A stretch of DNA of 5,914 nt from Rhodobiaceae bacterium (GTDB taxonomy: Bacteria; Pseudomonadota; Alphaproteobacteria; Parvibaculales; Parvibaculaceae), in assembly GCA_002746275.1 (NCBI GenBank), contig NVWR01000005.1:248398-254311 (forward strand), in the 5' to 3' direction. Below, piece by piece: positions 1 to 5,627 of this stretch. Every line of letters starts with the position of its first letter. The first letter of the stretch is position 1. Position numbers and translations under genes: made by a program. The notes beneath the pieces are model-generated. The model was not told the origin of the DNA. It saw nothing but the letters and a program-made list of their open reading frames with translations, and did no database searches.

Positions 1-29
1 CGCGTGAAAATAGGGGCGGGCACACTCAT
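1..29 (-). CDS. Possible start of a minus-strand gene (partial, unidentified)
   Basis: An ATG at 29-27 on the minus strand opens a frame reading MSVPAPIFT that runs off the left edge. An in-frame TAA lies just upstream (51-49), and a purine-rich GAGAGA stretch sits roughly 8 bases before the ATG as a possible ribosome binding site. Only nine codons are visible, so no function can be assigned. It would be the next minus-strand gene after the SDR/isomerase pair, separated from the isomerase stop by about 137 bases. It could equally be a chance frame. Confidence 0.25.
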
Positions 30-122
30 GAACAAATCTCTCGTAACTTAAGGGCCCCCACTCATAAGGGAGCGGAGGCCTGTGTGCCAGTCCATTATTG
101 TGCCGGGGTGCGAACCAAATCA

Positions 123-135
123 GGCTGTATCAGCC
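123..135 (-). terminator. Weak hairpin downstream of the isomerase gene
   Basis: GGCTG-TAT-CAGCC is a perfect 5-bp stem with a 3-base loop, about 30 bases past the isomerase stop codon. On the minus strand it is followed by TGATTTGG, which is only a poor T-run. It may be a weak terminator or a processing hairpin. The rest of the 30-166 stretch contains nothing I recognise. Confidence 0.18.
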
Positions 136-166
136 GATGGGAAAATGCCGTAGCGCTGATGGCGGG

Positions 167-769
167 TTAGCCGACAATAGCTTCCTCAAGCTGGCTAAGC
201 CGCTCCTTGCCAAAGAACATCTCGTCTCCAAGGAAGAAGGTGGGAATGCCAAAGACACCGCGCGCAACGGTCTCACTTGTATTGTCGATGAGCTTTTGTT
301 TGACGTCTTTCTCCTGGGTGCGGCCTATCAAACGCTCTGCATTCAGTCCCCCATCCGCCAAGGCCTTGGCGACAACATCCGGGTCATCCATTTTGAGGCC
401 GTCTTCCCACATAGCTTTCAACACAACTTCGATGTAGGGCATTTTCTGTCCGTCCATCTCCGCTGCAATCAGACCGCGCATAATAAGCAGGGTGATCACG
501 GGGAAGTGCGGATTGAATCGATAGGCATCAAGCTTGTGACGGGTGACAAAACGCGCGGTCTCCAACTGTTCATAGGCCAGTTTTCCCTTCACCTCGCCAA
601 AGGCAATCATCGGTGGTTGATTGTTGGTGAGCTTATGAATGCCGCCGAGAAGGGCCGGAACGTAGTTGAACGTGGCACCCGTGCGCGCTTCAATTTCGGG
701 GATCACCTTATGGCAGAGATAGCCATTGGGGCTCCCGAAATCGAAAATGAAATCTACTGTCTTAGCCAT
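167..769 (-). CDS. 2-hydroxychromene-2-carboxylate isomerase / GST-kappa-like DsbA-family protein
   Basis: This 200-residue protein has the size and layout of the HCCA isomerase/GST-kappa branch of the thioredoxin-fold DsbA family. The N-terminal strand and turn FDFGSPNGYL (residues 9-18) put Ser13-Pro14 where DsbA has its CxxC; this Ser is the glutathione-interacting residue in the family. The cis-proline loop is GIPTF at 174-178, followed by FFGKERL (185-191), close to the usual FWGxDRL. The middle is helical and carries the conserved PHFPVITLLIMRG stretch (87-99). Family members act on glutathione conjugates or isomerise aromatic-degradation intermediates; the substrate here is unknown. 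I chose the ATG at 769 over a TTG at 775 because GGAGAGGAG lies 8 bases before the ATG but only 2 before the TTG. It follows the SDR gene by 24 bases, so the two are probably cotranscribed. Confidence 0.88.
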   Translation of the reverse strand: MAKTVDFIFDFGSPNGYLCHKVIPEIEARTGATFNYVPALLGGIHKLTNNQPPMIAFGEVKGKLAYEQLETARFVTRHKLDAYRFNPHFPVITLLIMRGLIAAEMDGQKMPYIEVVLKAMWEDGLKMDDPDVVAKALADGGLNAERLIGRTQEKDVKQKLIDNTSETVARGVFGIPTFFLGDEMFFGKERLSQLEEAIVG

Positions 770-793
770 GAGCAAGGCTCCTCTCCATATTGT

Positions 794-1522
794 TCAGAAA
801 TTTTCCATCCAGGGCCGCAGGTCCAGCTCGTGGGTCCAGGCGTCACGTGGTTGGCAATGCAACATCCAATAGGCATCAGCAATGTGATCAGGGTTCAAAA
901 TCCCGCCTTGTTCTTTCAGGGCGTAACGGTCGGGAAAGTTCTCGGCGATCCAGGCGGTGTCGATGGCACCGTCAATGATGGGATGGGCAATGTGGATGCC
1001 TTTGGGACCAAGCTCCCGGGCAAGGCTTTGGGCTAGGGCGCGCAACGCATGCTTTGCCCCGGCAAAGGCGGAGAAGCCGGAGCCGCCCCGCATGCTGGCC
1101 GTGGCGCCGGTAAAGATCATGGTGCCGGTCCCGCGCGGGATCATCTGTTTGGCAACTTCGCGGCCCATGAGAAAGCCAGCAAAACAGGCCATCTCCCAGA
1201 CCTTGAAATAGACCCGGGCGGTCATTTCGGTAATGGGAAAATTGACGTTGGCGCCGATATTGAAAACCGCAACTTCGATGGGGGCGATATCGCGTTCGAT
1301 CTGCTCAACAAGAGAGACCATTTGGTCTTCTTTGCGCGCGTCCACACCAAAAGCGTGCGCTTTGCCACCAGCGGCTTCAATCTCGCTGACCAGGGGCTCA
1401 AGCTTCTCAGCGGAGCGCCGCACCACACAGGCCTCAAAACCTTCGCGCGCAAACCGTTTGGCAATGGCACCCCCTGTCGCGTCACCGGCCCCGATGACCA
1501 GTACGGCTTTCTTGTCGCCCAT
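794..1522 (-). CDS. Atypical short-chain dehydrogenase/reductase (SDR), catalytic Tyr replaced by Phe
   Basis: A 242-residue Rossmann-fold SDR, probably cytosolic. The nucleotide-binding loop is GAGDATGG (11-18), a variant of GxxxGxG in which the middle Gly is Ala15. Asp61 (FGVDAR) and Asn88-Ile-Gly-Ala match the adenine-pocket Asp and the NAG motif. The active-site segment reads SAFAGAK (151-157): Lys157 is kept, but the residue four before it, normally the catalytic Tyr, is Phe153. The usual Ser position, 13 before it, is Ala140 in GATAS, with Thr141 and Ser143 nearby. From memory, a proteobacterial/actinobacterial SDR subgroup with FAxAK followed by LARELGPKGIHIAH shares this feature, so it looks inherited rather than a fresh mutation. 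Substrate and even redox activity are uncertain. The start is supported by AGGAG 7 bases upstream. It is the first gene of a pair with the isomerase and is transcribed away from the HxlR regulator. Confidence 0.9.
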   Translation of the reverse strand: MGDKKAVLVIGAGDATGGAIAKRFAREGFEACVVRRSAEKLEPLVSEIEAAGGKAHAFGVDARKEDQMVSLVEQIERDIAPIEVAVFNIGANVNFPITEMTARVYFKVWEMACFAGFLMGREVAKQMIPRGTGTMIFTGATASMRGGSGFSAFAGAKHALRALAQSLARELGPKGIHIAHPIIDGAIDTAWIAENFPDRYALKEQGGILNPDHIADAYWMLHCQPRDAWTHELDLRPWMENF

Positions 1523-1529
1523 GTCCCAT

Positions 1530-1534
1530 CTCCT
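1530..1534 (-). promoter_or_regulatory. Ribosome binding site of the SDR gene
   Basis: AGGAG on the minus strand lies 7 bases before the SDR start codon ATG at 1522 and fixes that start. Confidence 0.7.
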
Positions 1535-1540
1535 GATTTC

Positions 1541-1570
1541 ATTAGTTCTATTTTAGAACTTGGATGTCAA
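1541..1570 (-). promoter_or_regulatory. Possible promoter of the SDR-isomerase operon
   Basis: On the minus strand a perfect TTGACA -35 (1570-1565) is followed after 18 bases by ACTAAT (1546-1541), a 4-of-6 match to the -10 consensus. The left inverted repeat 1544-1560 falls within the spacer and -10, so a bound regulator would block polymerase. The predicted 5' leader would be only about a dozen bases, just enough for the AGGAG site. The -10 is weak, so this is tentative. Confidence 0.3.
1544..1560. promoter_or_regulatory. Inverted repeat 1, candidate HxlR operator
   Basis: AGTTCTA-TTT-TAGAACT is a perfect 17-bp inverted repeat with 7-bp arms in the divergent SDR/HxlR spacer. Its core is GTTC-N7-GAAC, the same as in the repeat at 1576-1590. 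Centre-to-centre distance is 31 bp, about three helical turns, so dimers bound at both would lie on one face of the DNA. HxlR proteins are dimeric winged-helix regulators that often bind such repeats next to their own gene; assigning this site to the neighbouring protein is inference. Confidence 0.6.
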
Positions 1571-1575
1571 AATGG

Positions 1576-1590
1576 GTTCCAATTTGGAAC
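1576..1590. promoter_or_regulatory. Inverted repeat 2, candidate HxlR operator
   Basis: GTTCCAA-T-TTGGAAC is a perfect 15-bp inverted repeat with the same GTTC-N7-GAAC core as the repeat at 1544-1560. The right arm runs into a second small palindrome, AACTTG-T-CAAGTT (1588-1600), so the word GAACTTG occurs at 1556 and again at 1587. Together the sites cover most of the spacer and could control both divergent promoters. Confidence 0.6.
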
Positions 1591-1646
1591 TTGTCAAGTT
1601 AGTTTATGGATCTGGACGGATAAGAGATGAGCGGAAGGGTGAGCAC

Positions 1647-2108
1647 ATGCGCTGGCGTGATCTGGAAAAGGAACCCTGTTCGGTGGCCCGAACTCTATCG
1701 ATCATCGGAGACCGATGGACCCTGCTGATCCTGCGCGACTGTTTTATGGGGGTGCGCCGGTTCGAGCAGTTTGAGAGTAATCTCGGGATGACCCGGCATG
1801 TGCTGGCTGATCGGCTGAAAAAGCTCACCAGCGCAGAGGTGCTCGTCAAAACACCTTATGGTACCGCCCCTGTGCGCCAGGAATATCGTCTGACAGAAAA
1901 AGGCTTTGACCTCTATCCCGTCATCATGTCGATCGTCCATTGGGGCGACACGCATATGGCGGACGAGCGCGGCGCGCCGGTGATCCATCATCACAAAACC
2001 TGCGGTCACCATATGCATGGAGAGCTGGTGTGTTCGGAATGCGGGGAGAAGCTGGAAGCCCGGCAGGTCTCCGTTGACCTTGGACCGGGCTTTCAGGATG
2101 CCGTATAG
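1647..2108 (+). CDS. HxlR-family winged-helix transcriptional regulator with Cys/His-rich C-terminus
   Basis: A 153-residue HxlR-type DNA-binding protein. The family signature runs from Cys11 (CSVARTLSIIGDRWTLLILRD, residues 11-31) through RRFEQFESNLGMTRHVLADRL (37-57, helix-turn-helix with recognition helix) to the wing YRLTEKG (80-86). After it comes a tail with His114-116, Cys119, His121-122, His124 and a CxxC pair, Cys129/Cys132, which looks like a small metal-binding knuckle. Cys11 is the position used for thiol or aldehyde sensing in some family members. I chose the ATG at 1647 because the family normally begins close to this point and GGAAGGG lies about 7-13 bases upstream; the longer frame, starting with TTG at 1560, would run through the palindromes. 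The gene is divergent from the SDR/isomerase operon, its likely target. Its stop lies 6 bases from the convergent cysK stop. The ligand is unknown. Confidence 0.9.
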   Translation: MRWRDLEKEPCSVARTLSIIGDRWTLLILRDCFMGVRRFEQFESNLGMTRHVLADRLKKLTSAEVLVKTPYGTAPVRQEYRLTEKGFDLYPVIMSIVHWGDTHMADERGAPVIHHHKTCGHHMHGELVCSECGEKLEARQVSVDLGPGFQDAV

Positions 2109-2114
2109 AGGCTT

Positions 2115-3089
2115 TTAGAGGCCGTCAAAAAGCGCTGTTGAGAGATATCGTTCCGCAAACGATGGAATGATTACAACAATCGTCTTGCCTTCCATATCAA
2201 CCCGGGCACCGATTTCCAGTGCGGCGGCAATGGCTGCTCCAGAGGAAATACCACAGGGAATACCTTCTTCCCGCGCGGCCTGGCGGGCTGTTTCAAAGGC
2301 GGTTTCATTGCCAATGGTAATCACATCATCGACCAGATCCCGGTCCAGATTGCCCGGTATAAAGCCAGCGCCAATGCCCTGGATTTTGTGAGCGCCGGGT
2401 GTTCCGCCTGACAGAACGGGGCTGTCTTCCGGTTCCACAGCCACCATTTTGAAAGATGCTTTACGTTCTTTGAGCGCACTGCCGACACCGGTAAAGGTGC
2501 CGCCTGTACCCACGCCAGAAATCACCATGTCGACCGCGCCATCCGTGTCGTTCCAGATTTCTTCGGCAGTGGTGCGACGATGGATGGCGGGGTTCGCTGC
2601 ATTGTCGAACTGCTGCGGCATGACCGAATTAGGATACTGGGTCAGCAACTCTTCCGCCCGTGCAACCGCGCCCTTCATGCCTTTGTCGGCTGGGGTCAAA
2701 TCGATTTCCGCGCCCAGCAGGGACAGCATTTTCCGGCGCTCTATCGACATGCTTTCGGGCATGCACAAAATCAGGCGATACCCTTTTGCTGCACAAACAA
2801 AGGCGAGGGCGATGCCGGTGTTACCGGACGTCGGTTCGATGATGACGCTGTCCGCTGTCAAAAGTCCCCGGGTCTCCAGGTCCTCGATCATTGCGACCCC
2901 GATCCGATCTTTAACGCTGGAAAGTGGGTTGAAGAATTCGAGCTTCAACAAAATGTCGGCCTTCACACCGCGCCCTTTTGTCAGCTTGTTCAGCCGCACG
3001 AGGGGCGTGTTCCCGACGGTCTCGGTAATGTCATTATAGATGCGTCCGCGTCCGGGTTTCCCGCTGCCCTGCGTGTCTGTTTGGCTCAT
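2115..3089 (-). CDS. cysK: Cysteine synthase A (O-acetylserine sulfhydrylase)
   Basis: A 324-residue PLP enzyme that makes L-cysteine from O-acetylserine and sulfide in the cytosol. The Schiff-base Lys60 is in NPLSSVKDR (54-62). The substrate loop TSGNTG is at 87-92, the PLP-phosphate loop GTGGT at 194-198, the DSPVLSGG segment at 222-229 and GISSGAA, with the pyridine-N serine, at 280-286. The end, [10 protein letters not shown], is the usual cysteine-synthase C-terminal block with PSFA where many homologues have P(S/D)SG. Length is normal, with a slightly longer polar N-terminus of about 16 residues before the conserved core. GGGAG lies 6 bases before the ATG. The gene follows an Rrf2 regulator by 67 bases and is the last gene of the minus-strand cluster, meeting the HxlR gene tail to tail. 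A cystathionine beta-synthase or CysM role is less likely given the motif set. Confidence 0.96.
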   Translation of the reverse strand: MSQTDTQGSGKPGRGRIYNDITETVGNTPLVRLNKLTKGRGVKADILLKLEFFNPLSSVKDRIGVAMIEDLETRGLLTADSVIIEPTSGNTGIALAFVCAAKGYRLILCMPESMSIERRKMLSLLGAEIDLTPADKGMKGAVARAEELLTQYPNSVMPQQFDNAANPAIHRRTTAEEIWNDTDGAVDMVISGVGTGGTFTGVGSALKERKASFKMVAVEPEDSPVLSGGTPGAHKIQGIGAGFIPGNLDRDLVDDVITIGNETAFETARQAAREEGIPCGISSGAAIAAALEIGARVDMEGKTIVVIIPSFAERYLSTALFDGL

Positions 3090-3095
3090 GTTTTG

Positions 3096-3100
3096 CTCCC
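3096..3100 (-). promoter_or_regulatory. Ribosome binding site of cysK
   Basis: GGGAG on the minus strand, 6 bases before the cysK ATG at 3089. Confidence 0.6.
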
Positions 3101-3133
3101 ATTCTGGGGACGCGTATCGGCGTCGCCGGTCAG

Positions 3134-3143
3134 TTCAATTGAA
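3134..3143. promoter_or_regulatory. Palindrome in the rrf2-cysK spacer
   Basis: TTCAATTGAA is a perfect 10-bp palindrome 45-54 bases upstream of the cysK start and just after the rrf2 stop. A position this close to a gene that follows a local regulator suits an operator or -35 region. A smaller GACGC/GCGTC inverted repeat (3109-3124) lies between it and cysK and could form a leader hairpin. No strong -35/-10 pair is visible, so cysK may rely partly on read-through from upstream. Confidence 0.3.
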
Positions 3144-3156
3144 TCAGTCAGATAGC

Positions 3157-3606
3157 TCAGATTGTAAAGTCGGCCGCTGTTTTGGTTTCACCGTCCGCCC
3201 CGGTTTCCGCTGCCCGCTGGCAAAGCTCTTCGACAGAAACGGCATTGAGTTTCTCCATCATGTCATTCTGAACGGCATCCCACATGGGGCCAATGACTTT
3301 CTCACCAAGAATGGAGGGGGTTTCACGCGGCTCATCGGCAATTTCCATTTCACCAACAATGCGCACAATATCGCCGACTGAAATCCGGCGCCGTTCCAGA
3401 GCCAGCCGGTAGCCGCCTTTGGGCCCCCGCACGCCTTTCAATATGCCCGCATGGACAAGCTGCTGCATCACCTGTTCAAGGTAGCGCTGGGGAATGCCCT
3501 GCCGCCTCGTAATGTCTTTTGACTGCACAGGATTGGGCCGTGCGTTCACGGCCACGTCGAGAACCGCTTCCAGAGCGAGCAGCGTCTTTTTGGATAGTCG
3601 CACCAT
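3157..3606 (-). CDS. Rrf2-family regulator, CymR-like, without Fe-S cysteine ligands
   Basis: A 149-residue Rrf2-family winged-helix repressor. The N-terminal helix MVRLSKKTLLALEAVLDVA, the recognition region ITRRQGIPQRYLEQVMQQL (32-50) and the wing LKGVRGPKGGYRL (56-68) are all clear. The C-terminal half contains one cysteine (Cys129, EELCQ) and lacks the three-Cys cluster-binding segment of IscR, NsrR and RirA, so it is unlikely to hold an Fe-S cluster. In this it resembles Bacillus CymR, the cysteine-metabolism repressor that works in complex with CysK. The very next gene here is cysK, 67 bases downstream, which supports a role in sulfur or cysteine control; that role is inference. dut lies 46 bases upstream. 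The ribosome binding site is weak (GAGAAAAG). A generic IscR label from a database would be misleading. Confidence 0.9.
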   Translation of the reverse strand: MVRLSKKTLLALEAVLDVAVNARPNPVQSKDITRRQGIPQRYLEQVMQQLVHAGILKGVRGPKGGYRLALERRRISVGDIVRIVGEMEIADEPRETPSILGEKVIGPMWDAVQNDMMEKLNAVSVEELCQRAAETGADGETKTAADFTI

Positions 3607-3630
3607 GGCTTTTCTCGTTTCTCTTCTATC

Positions 3631-3645
3631 GTTTCAACGTCAAAC
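3631..3645. promoter_or_regulatory. Imperfect palindrome upstream of rrf2
   Basis: GTTTCAACGTCAAAC has outer arms GTTT/AAAC and an inner A/T pair, a 15-bp imperfect inverted repeat 25-39 bases before the rrf2 start and outside the dut coding region. It contains TTGA half-sites, as does the palindrome before cysK, so both could be autoregulatory sites for the Rrf2 protein. No convincing promoter is seen beside it. Confidence 0.25.
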
Positions 3646-3652
3646 TGTGCGG

Positions 3653-4135
3653 TCAGCCAGCTGGGTTGCTGGTCCCTGTTCCGGTTGACCCAAACCCGCC
3701 TGCCCCGCGTTCTGTCTCTGACAGGTTGTCGCATTCTTCAAACAAGGCGCGCGTGACCGGAGCAATAATCATCTGCGCAATGCGCATGCCGCGTGTGATG
3801 GTGAGAGGGTCGCTGCCGTGATTGATCAGAATGACTTTGATTTCACCGCGATAATCACAATCAATCGTGCCCGGCGAGTTGAGAACGGTGACGCCCTTCT
3901 TTGCAGCCAGCCCCGAGCGAGGTCGGACTTGTGCCTCATAGCCAATCGGTAGCGCAATCGCCAAACCTGTGGGGACCATGTCGCGAGCCCCCGGCTGCAG
4001 CGTTAGATCTTCGCCTTCAGGAATGGCCGCCAGGAGATCAAGTCCCGCAGCTCCCTCGCTCTCATAACGCGGCAAGGCCAGATCCTTGCCATGGGGAAGA
4101 CGCTGTACGGCAACAGGCACTTCGGAAAAACTCAT
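3653..4135 (-). CDS. dut: Deoxyuridine 5'-triphosphate nucleotidohydrolase (dUTPase)
   Basis: A 160-residue trimeric dUTPase that hydrolyses dUTP to dUMP and diphosphate, keeping uracil out of DNA and supplying dUMP for thymidylate synthesis. All five family motifs are present in order: I, AGLDLLA (30-36); II, PRSGLA (72-77); [16 protein letters not shown] (86-98), with the catalytic Asp92 and the uracil-pocket Tyr95; [11 protein letters not shown] (115-123); V, the flexible glycine-rich arm [10 protein letters not shown] (143-152). Length is typical. The start is fixed by GAGGAG 5 bases upstream and by the ATGA overlap with the coaBC stop, which implies translational coupling. coaBC-dut adjacency is common in proteobacteria. 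The following rrf2 gene is 46 bases away. Confidence 0.97.
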   Translation of the reverse strand: MSFSEVPVAVQRLPHGKDLALPRYESEGAAGLDLLAAIPEGEDLTLQPGARDMVPTGLAIALPIGYEAQVRPRSGLAAKKGVTVLNSPGTIDCDYRGEIKVILINHGSDPLTITRGMRIAQMIIAPVTRALFEECDNLSETERGAGGFGSTGTGTSNPAG

Positions 4136-5373
4136 ACCAACTCCTCAAAATAATCGGCAATGCGATGAACCAACCGGTCTGCAACATCTCCCTTGGAGAG
4201 TTGCGGCCAGTCTTCGTGTGTTTCAGCAAAAATCAGATGCACCTTGTTCATGTCACCCCCCATGATGCCCGTATCCGGCGACACATCATTGGCGACAATC
4301 CAGTCACACCCTTTTCGGGTCCGCTTGGCTTGTGCGTAGGCGAGCACATTTTCCGTTTCGGCAGCAAAACCAATCACCAGGGCAGGGCGTTGGCTTTTGT
4401 GACGGCTGATTGTTTTCAAAATATCCGGGTTTTCGACGAGCGTCAGAGAAGGAGGGCTCTTTCCGTCCTTTTTCATTTTTTGTTCGGCATTGTGCTCCAC
4501 CCGCCAGTCGGCAACGGCTGCGGCACACACGGCAATATCGGCGGGCAGGGCGGCTTCACAGGCCGCGAGCATCTCGCGTGCGGTTTCCACATGCACAACA
4601 TCTACGCCCGCCGGGTCCGCCATTTGGGTGGGGCCTGCAACAAGCGTTGTTTGGGCTCCGAGCTTCGCCAGAGCCGCAGCAATGGCGTGCCCCTGTTTGC
4701 CGGACGAGCGGTTGGCGAGATAGCGCACCGGGTCGATGGGCTCATGGGTGGGCCCTGACGTCACCAGTGCGTGCTTGCCAGAAAGAGGAAGTTTGGAAGA
4801 TGCATTGTTCGAGGTGCCCGCAAGTTTTGCCTCAATGGCAGCCACAATCTCAAGCGGCTCTGCCATACGGCCCGGCCCGAATTCACCACAGGCCATGTTC
4901 CCGTCACCCGGGCCCACCACCGAAACACCATCGGCAATCAGCGTGGCCAGGTTTCGCTGGGTCGCCACATGGGTCCACATGCGCACATTCATCGCAGGGG
5001 CCAGCAGCACCGGCTTGTCGGTGGCGAGCAGAGCGGTGGTTGCGAGGTCACTGGCAAGGCCGTGGGCCATCTGTGCCATCATGTGAGCGGTGGCGGGGGC
5101 GACAACCAAAAGGTCCGCATCGCGGGACAATTGGATGTGACCCATCTCGGCTTCCTGAGTGAGGTCGAAAAGGGACTGGTGAACCTGAGTCTCACTCACC
5201 GCTGACACGGAAAGAGGCGTCACAAATTCTGCCGCCGCCCGGGTCATGATCGCGCGGACACTCACGCCCCGTTCCCGCAAACGCCGGATCAGGTCGAGAG
5301 ATTTATAGGCAGCAATGCCACCACCAATAATTAGCAGAACACGACGACCGCTAAGGGCGGAAGAGGAAGACAC
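4132..5373 (-). CDS. coaBC: Bifunctional phosphopantothenoylcysteine decarboxylase / phosphopantothenate-cysteine ligase
   Basis: CoaBC carries out two consecutive steps of coenzyme A synthesis: CoaB joins cysteine to 4'-phosphopantothenate using CTP, and FMN-dependent CoaC decarboxylates the product. Numbering from the GTG at 5373 (413 residues): the CoaC flavodoxin-like start GGGIAAYK (17-24), active-site His79 in GHIQL, the APAT segment (92-95), PAMN (126-129) and the lid cysteine in [11 protein letters not shown] (Cys162). A short linker at about 186-197 leads to Coa[14 protein letters not shown] (205-217), NRSSGK (221-226), AAVADW (285-290), KMKK (299-302) and NPDIL (315-319). The frame could instead start at a GTG at 5400, adding nine residues (MCLWTEYAL). 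I prefer 5373 because GGACGGAG lies 9 bases upstream, but a GAAGG before 5400 keeps the longer form possible. The stop overlaps the dut start by ATGA. Confidence 0.95.
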   Translation of the reverse strand: MSSSSALSGRRVLLIIGGGIAAYKSLDLIRRLRERGVSVRAIMTRAAAEFVTPLSVSAVSETQVHQSLFDLTQEAEMGHIQLSRDADLLVVAPATAHMMAQMAHGLASDLATTALLATDKPVLLAPAMNVRMWTHVATQRNLATLIADGVSVVGPGDGNMACGEFGPGRMAEPLEIVAAIEAKLAGTSNNASSKLPLSGKHALVTSGPTHEPIDPVRYLANRSSGKQGHAIAAALAKLGAQTTLVAGPTQMADPAGVDVVHVETAREMLAACEAALPADIAVCAAAVADWRVEHNAEQKMKKDGKSPPSLTLVENPDILKTISRHKSQRPALVIGFAAETENVLAYAQAKRTRKGCDWIVANDVSPDTGIMGGDMNKVHLIFAETHEDWPQLSKGDVADRLVHRIADYFEELV

Positions 5374-5382
5374 CAGCGCATA

Positions 5383-5390
5383 CTCCGTCC
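5383..5390 (-). promoter_or_regulatory. Ribosome binding site deciding the coaBC start
   Basis: GGACGGAG on the minus strand ends 9 bases before the GTG at 5373. It supports the shorter CoaBC protein over the GTG at 5400. Confidence 0.4.
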
Positions 5391-5437
5391 AGAGGCACAC
5401 AAACGACCTTCAACACCATGTTGTCAGGTCCCATTAC

Positions 5438-5451
5438 CAAGTCTCAAGTCT
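5438..5451. repeat. Tandem 7-bp repeat in the coaBC leader
   Basis: CAAGTCT occurs twice in perfect tandem (5438-5444 and 5445-5451), between the candidate coaBC promoter and the coaBC start. A heptamer pair is short enough to arise by chance or slippage, but it could also be a direct-repeat protein site. Confidence 0.35.
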
Positions 5452-5471
5452 AATGCATCTCACAGAGGGGG

Positions 5472-5500
5472 AATATATAGTTTCACGGGCAGTTTGTGTA
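5472..5500 (-). promoter_or_regulatory. Possible promoter of the coaBC-dut cluster
   Basis: On the minus strand TACACA (5500-5495, 4 of 6 to the -35 consensus) is followed after 17 bases by TATATT (5477-5472, 5 of 6 to the -10). Transcription would begin near 5465, leaving a leader of about 90 bases before the coaBC start. This is the most AT-rich spot of the 5374-5627 spacer; nothing else recognisable is present there apart from the tandem heptamer. Confidence 0.35.
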
Positions 5501-5627
5501 GATCATTTTGACGGTTCTGACCAAAACTTGCTGTGGCCCGGGATTTGTCCCATGAAGCTTTTACACATTCGAGATTTTTGTGCCTTTGGGCGCTTACTGC
5601 TAAAGGCGCAGGAGGGGTGGTATATCG

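Noticed and set aside
60..140. Possible tRNA or structured RNA around GGTTCGCACC on the minus strand
   Set aside because: The T-arm-like string is not accompanied by a recognisable acceptor stem, D-arm or anticodon arm.
98..1036. A 312-codon plus-strand open frame opposite the isomerase and SDR genes
   Set aside because: It lies antisense to two genes with clear family motifs and its translation resembles no known family; long antisense frames are expected from codon bias in GC-rich DNA.
1560..1646. Extended N-terminus of the HxlR protein from a TTG at 1560
   Set aside because: The extra 29 residues would be encoded by the palindromic operator region, are not family-like, and a better-placed ATG with a ribosome binding site exists at 1647.
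2100..2125. Bidirectional terminator between the convergent HxlR and cysK stops
   Set aside because: Only 6 bases separate the stops and I found no stem longer than about 3 bp with a T-run; termination must occur by another route or inside the opposite gene.
3157..3606. Naming the Rrf2 protein IscR
   Set aside because: It has a single cysteine (Cys129), lacks the IscR three-Cys cluster segment, and no isc or suf genes are nearby.
3901..4758. A 285-codon plus-strand open frame opposite dut and coaBC
   Set aside because: Fully antisense to two genes whose catalytic motifs are intact; no domain is recognisable in the translation.
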